Assembly (NCBI GenBank): GCA_021818265.1
Contig: JAKAEP010000007.1
Span: forward strand, 1 to 43,815
DNA length: 43,815 bases
Direction of reading: 5' to 3'
Source of the DNA: Actinomycetes bacterium
GTDB taxonomy: Bacteria; Actinomycetota; Acidimicrobiia; Acidimicrobiales; RAAP-2
Positions within the stretch are counted from its first letter, which is position 1. Each line of letters opens with the position of its first letter. The notes under the pieces were generated by a model, which saw only the letters and a list, made by a program, of their open reading frames with translations, searched no databases and had not been told where the DNA came from. Shown one piece after another: positions 38,177-43,815 of this stretch. The translations under genes and the position numbers were made by a program.

Positions 38177-39450
38177 GCCACCCGCCAGGGGGCGAAGCGG
38201 GCCACGCCCACCTCGTCGAGGACGACCTCGAGCACGACAGCGCCCTCCTCGTTGCGCGAGGAGAGCACCTCGCCCTCGCGGTGCACCGCGGCCACGAGGT
38301 CGCCGCGCTCGAAGGGCAGGCGCAGCGTCACGGCCCGGTCGTGGGCCCTAAGGCCCGCGGCGATGGCCCCGACCACCGCCGGGAGGTTCTCGCCGGTGGT
38401 GGCCGAGCACCAGACGCTGCCGGGGTGGCGCGCGACGAGCTCGCGGGCGCGCCCCTCGGCGAGGTCGCACTTGTTGAAGACGAGCAGCTCGGGCACCTCG
38501 GCCGCGCCGATCTGCTCGAGGACCGCGCGCACCGCCCCGATCTGCTCCTCGGCGTGCTCGCTCGCGCCGTCGACCACGTGCACCAAGAGGTCGGCCAGGC
38601 GCACCGAGTCGAGCGTGCTCATGAAGGCCTCGACGAGCTCGTGGGGCAGGTTCGAGATGAACCCGACGGTGTCGGTGGCGAGCACCGTCTCGCCCCCGGG
38701 CAGGGCCAGCTGGCGGGTGCGCGGGTCGAGCGTGGCGAAGAGGCGGCTCTCGGCGAGCACCCCGGCACCGGTCAGGGCGTTCAGCATCGAGGACTTGCCG
38801 GCGTTGGTGTAGCCCACCAGGGTCACCTCGCGGTGGCGGCCCCTCGCGCGGCCCTGACGCTGGACCCGCCGGGTCCGGTCGACCTCGCGCAGCTCGGCCT
38901 TGATCCGGTGGATGCGCTGGACGAGACGGCGCCGGTCGACCTCGAGCTGGGTCTCGCCCGGGCCGCGGGTGCCGATCCCGCCGGCTTGCTGGGAGAGCGA
39001 CCCGCCGGCCCGGCGCAGCCGCGGCAGCCGGTACTCGAGCAGGGCCAGCTCGACCTGGGCCTTGCCCTCGGGCGTGCGGGCGTTCTGGGCGAAGATGTCG
39101 AGGATCACGGCCGTCCGGTCGATGGCGGTGCGCCCGAGGATGGCCTCGAGGTTGCGCTGCTGGGCCGGGCTGAGGGCGTGCTCGAAGACGACGGTGTCGG
39201 CGTCGACCTCCAGGCAGAGCTCGCGCAGCTCGTCGGCCTTGCCCGAGCCCACGAAGGTCGCCGGGTCGGGCCGGTCGCGGCGCTGGACGACCCGGCCGCG
39301 CACCTCGGCCCCGGCGGTCTTGACGAGCTCGGCGAGCTCGTCGAGCTGGCGCTCGAGCTCGTCGACCGTGTCGCCGGGGAAGAGCACGCCCACCAGGACG
39401 ATCTTCTCCTTGATCTCCCTCGAGATGAGGGTGGAGGGCTGGTAGGTCAC
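38173..39450 (-). CDS. hflX: GTPase HflX
   Basis: A 425-aa ribosome-associated GTPase. The N-terminal HflX domain is present (VLVGVLFPGDTVDELERQ, ATFVGSGKADELRE, EHALSPAQQRNLE). The GTPase motifs are G1 VGYTNAGKSSMLN, G3 DTVGFISNLPHELVEAF and G4 VFNKCD. The RGPGETQLEVDRR linker is diagnostic. It splits stalled ribosomes under heat or antibiotic stress. GTG 39450 overlaps dapF by 4 bp, and the longer frame upstream is shadow. Confidence 0.95.
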   Translation of the reverse strand: MTYQPSTLISREIKEKIVLVGVLFPGDTVDELERQLDELAELVKTAGAEVRGRVVQRRDRPDPATFVGSGKADELRELCLEVDADTVVFEHALSPAQQRNLEAILGRTAIDRTAVILDIFAQNARTPEGKAQVELALLEYRLPRLRRAGGSLSQQAGGIGTRGPGETQLEVDRRRLVQRIHRIKAELREVDRTRRVQRQGRARGRHREVTLVGYTNAGKSSMLNALTGAGVLAESRLFATLDPRTRQLALPGGETVLATDTVGFISNLPHELVEAFMSTLDSVRLADLLVHVVDGASEHAEEQIGAVRAVLEQIGAAEVPELLVFNKCDLAEGRARELVARHPGSVWCSATTGENLPAVVGAIAAGLRAHDRAVTLRLPFERGDLVAAVHREGEVLSSRNEEGAVVLEVVLDEVGVARFAPWRVA

Positions 39451-40226
39451 GCCTCGAGCCACTCGACGTTGGCGACGAAGCGCACCGGCCCGGCCAACGT
39501 GGCGCGCGCGCCCTCCAGGGTCACGCGCAAGTCGCCCCCGGGGTTGGCCACCTCGACGACGTCGCCGACGAGCCCGGCGCGCCGCGCCACCGCGGCCGCC
39601 GCGCACGACCCCGTCCCGCAGGCGAGGGTCCAGCCCACGCCGCGCTCGATGACCCGCATCGTGATGCGCTCGGGCGACTCGACGCGCACGAACTCGACGT
39701 TCGCCCCGCCCAGCTCGCCGGCCAGCCGGGCGGCCAGCGCCTCGCGGGCCGGGTCGTCGAGGGCGGGGTCGTCGGCGACCACGACGTGGGGGTTGCCGAC
39801 GTGGGCCGCCCCGAGGGCGCCCGCGGGGGCCGGAACGAAGGAGACCTCGCCCATGGCCACCTCGCCGTAGCCGCTCGTCATCTCCGAGTCCGGGTCCATC
39901 CGCAGGGTGACCGTGCGCGGGCCGGCGTCGGTGTCGATCTCGAGGGCCTCGTCCTCCGAGCCGATGGCCCGGCGCACCGCCGCGGCCAGGCAGCGCGCGC
40001 CGTTGCCCGACATCTCGGCCCGCGACCCGTCGGCGTTGAAGAGGGTCATCTGCACGCGCGGGCCGAGCGAGGCGACGATCAGGCCGTCGGCGCCGATCCC
40101 GGTCGTGCGCGCGCAGGCCGCGCGCACCCGCTCCGGGGTCCACCACGAGGGCCGGCCGTAGAGCTGGACGTCGACCAGGAAGTCGTTGCCCGCCCCGTGC
40201 CACTTCTGGAGGCTGCGCAGTGCCAC
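39447..40226 (-). CDS. dapF: Diaminopimelate epimerase
   Basis: A 259-aa epimerase with both catalytic cysteines: SGNGARCLAAAV and WTLACGTGSCAAAA. N-terminal QKWHGAGNDFLV and GNPHVVV are also conserved. It interconverts LL- and meso-diaminopimelate, supplying lysine and the peptidoglycan cross-linking residue. GTG 40226 (residue sequence ALRSLQKW) fits the family start; the frame to 40274 runs into miaA. It follows miaA by 4 bp. Confidence 0.95.
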   Translation of the reverse strand: MALRSLQKWHGAGNDFLVDVQLYGRPSWWTPERVRAACARTTGIGADGLIVASLGPRVQMTLFNADGSRAEMSGNGARCLAAAVRRAIGSEDEALEIDTDAGPRTVTLRMDPDSEMTSGYGEVAMGEVSFVPAPAGALGAAHVGNPHVVVADDPALDDPAREALAARLAGELGGANVEFVRVESPERITMRVIERGVGWTLACGTGSCAAAAVARRAGLVGDVVEVANPGGDLRVTLEGARATLAGPVRFVANVEWLEA

Positions 40227-40230
40227 GGGC

Positions 40231-41154
40231 CTAGTCTCGCACCGCGGCGGACCCCCCGAGCACCGCCTCGACACGCGCGCGGGCGTCCTCGGGGTCCTCG
40301 AACCACTCGACGCGCGGGTCGCGCGCGAACCAGGCGAGCTGGCGCCGCGCCAGCCGGCGCGACGCGACGAGGGCCCGCTCGACGCACGCCTCGAGGGGCT
40401 CGCCCCCCTCGACGTGGGCGAGCAGCTCGCGGTAGCCCACCGCCTGGCGGGCCGTGCGCGAGAGGCCCCGGGGCGAGGCGGCCAGGCGGGCCACCTCCTC
40501 GACGAGCCCGGCCTCGAGCCACCCGGCGAAGCGCGCCTCGAGACGCCGGTCGATCTCGGCGAGCTCGACGCGCAGGCCCACCTGGGCGACCCGCACCGGC
40601 CCGTAGGCGGCGAGCCCGTCGCCGTAGCTCGAGAAGGGCCGCCCGCTCCCGCGCACCACCTCGAGCGCGCGCACCACGCGCCGGGCGTTGGTCGGCTCGA
40701 GGCGCGCCGCGGCCACGGGGTCGACCCGGGCCAGCTCGTCGTAGAGGGCCGCCAGGTCGCGCGCCGCCTCGGCCTCGAGGCCCGCGCGCAGCGCGGGGTA
40801 GACCCCGGGGATCGCCAGGTCGTCGAGGACGGCGCGGTGGTAGAGCCCGGTCCCGCCGACGTAGAGCGTCGCGTGGCCCCGCGCCGCGATTCCCTCCGCG
40901 GCCGACCGGGCCCAGCGCTGGAAGAGCGCCACGGTGCACTCCTCGTCGGGGTCGAGGACGTCGATCAGGTGGTAGGCGACCTCGCGGCGCTCGGCGGGGG
41001 TGGGCTTCGCGGTGGCGAGGTCCATCCCCCGGTAGACGGCCATCGCGTCCACGCTCACGACCTCGACCTCGCCGCCGGCGGCCAGCGCCACCGCGTGGGC
41101 CAGGTGGGACTTGCCCGAGGCGGTCGCCCCCACCAGGGCGACGGCCCGGCTCAC
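40231..41154 (-). CDS. miaA: tRNA dimethylallyltransferase
   Basis: A 307-aa enzyme with P-loop LVGATASGKSHLAHAV, VSVDAMAVYRGMDLATAKP (catalytic Asp and the DSxQxYrgm-type block), YHLIDVLDPDEE, YVGGTGLYHRA and the C-terminal RRLARRQLAWFARDPRV tRNA-contact region. It prenylates A37 of tRNAs reading UNN codons; MiaB, encoded just upstream, then methylthiolates the product. GTG 41154 overlaps miaB by 4 bp. Confidence 0.95.
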   Translation of the reverse strand: MSRAVALVGATASGKSHLAHAVALAAGGEVEVVSVDAMAVYRGMDLATAKPTPAERREVAYHLIDVLDPDEECTVALFQRWARSAAEGIAARGHATLYVGGTGLYHRAVLDDLAIPGVYPALRAGLEAEAARDLAALYDELARVDPVAAARLEPTNARRVVRALEVVRGSGRPFSSYGDGLAAYGPVRVAQVGLRVELAEIDRRLEARFAGWLEAGLVEEVARLAASPRGLSRTARQAVGYRELLAHVEGGEPLEACVERALVASRRLARRQLAWFARDPRVEWFEDPEDARARVEAVLGGSAAVRD

Positions 41155-42539
41155 GAGACCGAGAGGGGCACCCGGATCTTGTGGCGCGGCGCGCGCAGCG
41201 TCCCCACGACCTCGCCGAGCAAGAAGTGCGGCGCGCCGTGGGTCACCCGGGCCTCGACGAGGGCCCCCTCGCGCAGCGTCGGGTCGGCCAGGTGGATCAG
41301 CTTGCCCTGACGGGTGCGGCCCGAGCGCACCGCCTCGTCGCGACGCGACGGCCCCTCCACGAGGACCTCCTCGAGCCGCCCGACCCGCGCCTCGTGGCGG
41401 CGCAGCGCCGAGCGGTCGACGACCTCCTTCAGGCGGGCGAAGCGCTCCTGGACCCGCGCCGGGTCGACGAACGCGTCGGCCATCGCGGCCGCCCGGGTGC
41501 CCTCGCGCGGGGAGAAGATGAAGGTGTAGGCGGAGTCGAAGTCGCACGCGGCCACGACGGCGAGCGTCTCGTCGAACTCCGCGTCGGTCTCGCCCGGGAA
41601 GCCCACGATGAGGTCGGTCGTCACGGCCAGGTCGGCGATCTGCGCGCGGGCGGCCGCGAGGATGCGCTCGTAGCGCTCGACCCGGTAGCCCCGGCGCATC
41701 GCCGCGAGCACCCGGTCCGAGCCCGACTGCAGCGGGAGGTGGAGCTGGGGGCAGACGGCCGGGGTCTCGGCCATCGCCGCGATCGTCTCGGGCCGCAGGT
41801 CCTTGGGGTGGGGGCTCGTGAAGCGGACCCGCTCGATGCCCTCGACCGCCCCGATCGCGCGCAGCAGGTCGGCGAAGAGGGGCCGGCGCCCGGTGATGTC
41901 GCGGCCGTAGGAGTTGACGTTCTGGCCGAGCAGGGTGACCTCGGTGACCCCGCTCCCGGCCAGCCGGGTCGCCTCGGCCACCAGGTCCTCGAAGGGCCGC
42001 GAGATCTCCGGGCCGCGCACCGCCGGCACGATGCAGTAGGCGCAGGTGTTGTCGCACCCGGTCTGGATCGTCATCCACGCGGCGAAGGGCAGCTCGCGCA
42101 CCGCGTAGAGCGCCGGGGCGGCGTCGCGGCTCACCTCGGGGTCGGGCGCGTCGAGCACCTCGACGACCGGCCCGTCGCTGAGAGCCCGGCGCAGCAGGAC
42201 CGGCGCCGCGGCCAGGTTGTGGGTGCCGAAGACGACGTCGACCCACGGGGCCCGCTCGGCGATGCGCTCGCGGTCCTTCTGGGCCGCGCAGCCCCCGACC
42301 GCGATCTGCAGGCCGGGACGGGCGTCCTTCAGGGCCTTCAGGTGGCCGAGCGTGCCGTAGAGGCGCTGGTCGGCGTTGTCGCGGATGGTGCAGGTGTTGA
42401 GGACGATGACGTCGGCCTCGGCCTCACTGGGGGCGGGCACGAGCCCGTCGGCCACGAGCAGCCCGGCCAGGCGCTCCGAGTCGTGCTCGTTCATCTGGCA
42501 GCCGAAGGTGCGGATCGCGAACGTGCTCGGCGTCGTCAC
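41151..42539 (-). CDS. miaB: tRNA-2-methylthio-N6-dimethylallyladenosine synthase
   Basis: A 462-aa radical-SAM methylthiotransferase. The N-terminal UPF0004 domain has three cluster cysteines: RTFGCQMNEHDSE, LNTCTIRDNA and VGGCAAQKD. The radical-SAM cluster is GCDNTCAYCIVPAVRG (CxxxCxxC), and a C-terminal TRAM domain follows. It acts on i6A37 made by MiaA. GTG 42539 lies 6 nt after a TAGGCT box that includes the stop codon of the preceding eamA gene. Confidence 0.96.
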   Translation of the reverse strand: MTTPSTFAIRTFGCQMNEHDSERLAGLLVADGLVPAPSEAEADVIVLNTCTIRDNADQRLYGTLGHLKALKDARPGLQIAVGGCAAQKDRERIAERAPWVDVVFGTHNLAAAPVLLRRALSDGPVVEVLDAPDPEVSRDAAPALYAVRELPFAAWMTIQTGCDNTCAYCIVPAVRGPEISRPFEDLVAEATRLAGSGVTEVTLLGQNVNSYGRDITGRRPLFADLLRAIGAVEGIERVRFTSPHPKDLRPETIAAMAETPAVCPQLHLPLQSGSDRVLAAMRRGYRVERYERILAAARAQIADLAVTTDLIVGFPGETDAEFDETLAVVAACDFDSAYTFIFSPREGTRAAAMADAFVDPARVQERFARLKEVVDRSALRRHEARVGRLEEVLVEGPSRRDEAVRSGRTRQGKLIHLADPTLREGALVEARVTHGAPHFLLGEVVGTLRAPRHKIRVPLSVS

Positions 42540-42545
42540 CGTCCA

Positions 42546-42551
42546 AGCCTA
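42546..42551 (-). promoter_or_regulatory. -10 box of leaderless miaB promoter, overlapping the eamA stop
   Basis: TAGGCT on the minus strand, then TGGACG, then GTG 42539 (6 nt). Its first three bases are the TAG stop of eamA. It would start the unit miaB-miaA-dapF-hflX-dapC. Confidence 0.5.
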
Positions 42552-43424
42552 CTGAGCGAGCTCCCCCTCGCCGACGGCCGTGTCCAGGGTCACGAGCGCC
42601 CCGGCCACCACCACGCAGCCCACCCCCACGAGGTCGAGGGTGGTGATCCGCTGGCCGAGAAGTCCCCACCCGACGACGAAGGCGACCGCCGGGTCGGCCG
42701 CCATCAGCACGCCCGCGATGTGCGGGCGCACCCGGCGCAGCCCCGAGAGCTCCGCGCCGAAGCCGGCGACGACCGCGATCGTGGCGACGAGCGCCAGGCG
42801 GCCCAGGACCGCCGGGTCCAGGGCGATGCGGCCCCAGGCACCCATGGAGAACGGGAGGGTCACGAGGGCGGCGATCGACATCGAGACCGCGAGGCCCCCG
42901 AAGCCCGAGGTCGTGCCGCCGACGCGGTGCGACGAGAAGACGTAGCCGGCCCAGAAGAGCCCGGCCCCGCCGGCCCAGAGCACCCCGGTGAGGTGCAGGC
43001 CGCCGCCCGGACGGGTGAGGGCGACCACGCCCGCCGCGGCGACCAGGACCAGGGCGAGGTGGCGCGGTGTGCGCTTGCCGAGCGCGGCGACGCTGAAGGG
43101 GCCGAGGAACTCGATGGCGACCGCCCCGCCCAGGGGGATGCGCTCGATCGCCTGGTAGAAGCACTGGTTCATGAGGGCGGTCGTCACGCCCAGGGCGAGC
43201 GCGGCGCGCCACTGGCGCGCCGAGAAGTGCGCCACCTTGGGCCGCGACAGGGCCACCAGCACGATCGCCCCGAGCAGGAAGCGCCAGGCGCTCGTCGCCG
43301 ACGGCCCGAGCAGCGCGAAGGCGGGCAGGACGATGGCCGCCGACCACTGGATGAGCGTCGCGCCCAGCAGCATGAAGCCCGCGCCGGCGAGGCCGCGCCC
43401 CGCGGGCGGGCGCGCGTCGTTCAC
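42549..43424 (-). CDS. EamA/DMT-family transporter (RhtA-like)
   Basis: A 291-aa inner-membrane protein with ten helices in two EamA repeats (about residues 15-135 and 145-285); the segments SATSAWRFLLGAIVLVAL and PHIAGVLMAADPAVAFVVG are typical. RhtA-type members export threonine/homoserine or other metabolites. Its coupling with thrB by a GTGA overlap makes an amino-acid exporter of that kind plausible but not proven. Confidence 0.85.
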   Translation of the reverse strand: MNDARPPAGRGLAGAGFMLLGATLIQWSAAIVLPAFALLGPSATSAWRFLLGAIVLVALSRPKVAHFSARQWRAALALGVTTALMNQCFYQAIERIPLGGAVAIEFLGPFSVAALGKRTPRHLALVLVAAAGVVALTRPGGGLHLTGVLWAGGAGLFWAGYVFSSHRVGGTTSGFGGLAVSMSIAALVTLPFSMGAWGRIALDPAVLGRLALVATIAVVAGFGAELSGLRRVRPHIAGVLMAADPAVAFVVGWGLLGQRITTLDLVGVGCVVVAGALVTLDTAVGEGELAQ

Positions 43425-43815
43425 GAGACCACGAGCCCCCGGCGGTCGGCCTCGAGCAGGACGGCCTCGCCGGCGAGTCCCCGCGTGTCGAGGAAGGCGC
43501 GCGCGGCGTCGTGCACCGCCGGGGCCGCCCCCTCGCTGACGAGGCCCAGCATCGTCGAGCCGGCGCCCGACCAGCACGCCCCGGCGGCGCCGGCCTCGCG
43601 CAAGAGCGCGAGCAGGTCGGCCGCGAAGGGCAGCAGCCCCGCCCGGTAGGGCTGGTGGAGCCGGTCGTCCATCGAGCCCGCGACGAAGCGCCGGTGGTCG
43701 GCGAGCCCGGCGAGCAGCAGGGCCAGCGCGTTGAGCTCGAAGACCGCGTCGGCGAAGGGCACGCTCTCGGGCAGCGCCCGACGGGCGTCGCTCGTGGCGA
43801 GTTCGGTCCCGGGCA
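43421..43815 (-). CDS. thrB: Homoserine kinase, C-terminal part (5' cut by window)
   Basis: The last 131 residues of a GHMP kinase; the frame continues past the window end. The visible start TELATSDARRALPESVPFAD, then FELNALALLLAGL, DDRLHQPYRAGL and the C-terminal GHMP loop CWSGAGSTMLGL match homoserine kinase, which phosphorylates homoserine in threonine synthesis. The ATP loop is outside the window. The stop overlaps the eamA start by 4 bp. Confidence 0.85.
   Translation of the reverse strand, partial: PGTELATSDARRALPESVPFADAVFELNALALLLAGLADHRRFVAGSMDDRLHQPYRAGLLPFAADLLALLREAGAAGACWSGAGSTMLGLVSEGAAPAVHDAARAFLDTRGLAGEAVLLEADRRGLVVS

Noticed and set aside
39786..43649. A 1287-codon open frame on the plus strand
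   Set aside because: It is antisense to dapF, miaA, miaB and eamA, has arginine/proline-rich shadow composition, and no ribosome site; the opposite-strand genes have full catalytic motifs.

Overview
The window is very GC-rich bacterial DNA. It has many GTG and TTG starts, 4-bp stop/start overlaps, LexA boxes of the form CGAAC-N4-GTTCG, and the gene order miaB-miaA-dapF-hflX that is typical of Actinomycetota. Secreted proteins with threonine-rich linkers, several L,D-transpeptidases and -10 boxes placed 6 nt before start codons fit this phylum. An acidimicrobial-type lineage is my guess; the sequence does not prove it.

Layout. 1-3152: a cut SGNH hydrolase, a GNAT acetyltransferase, a membrane-anchored alpha/beta hydrolase and a methyltransferase. 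3412-6233: a three-gene flavinylation module made of a haem b/FAD ferric-reductase-like protein, an FMN-binding protein and ApbE, which should move electrons from NAD(P)H across the membrane to a covalently bound FMN. 6303-12430: a 6.1-kb integrated element in tRNA-Val(GAC) with rep, a likely excisionase, a small membrane protein and a tyrosine integrase. It has direct att repeats and paired arm-type repeats at both ends. Its cargo is two genes of lower GC, an unrecognised 368-aa protein and a DUF2971 protein, which is my best candidate for an undescribed (possibly defence) system. 12527-21121: a DEDDh exonuclease and a cell-wall neighbourhood (D,D-carboxypeptidase and three L,D-transpeptidases) mixed with an LLM flavin oxidoreductase, a pentapeptide lipoprotein, a cupin, small membrane proteins and tRNA-Cys.

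21105-24127: a likely SOS operon of a LysM membrane protein, nrdR, a PIG-L deacetylase and dinB, read leftward from a promoter flanked by two LexA boxes. 24160-27511: a VWA/HExxH protein with its MoxR-like ATPase, then an MFS transporter. 27591-32713: a branched-chain amino acid (Liv-type) ABC transporter, with a strong hairpin after the binding-protein gene. 32941-33564: lexA with a self-regulatory box.

33561-43815: lysine biosynthesis by the succinylase route (dapE, dapD, dapC, dapF) interleaved with a TetR regulator, an NAD-binding epimerase-like protein, hflX, miaA, miaB, an EamA exporter and the end of thrB. Most of these genes are translationally coupled on the minus strand. Assignments rest on motifs and context read by eye; no database search was run.
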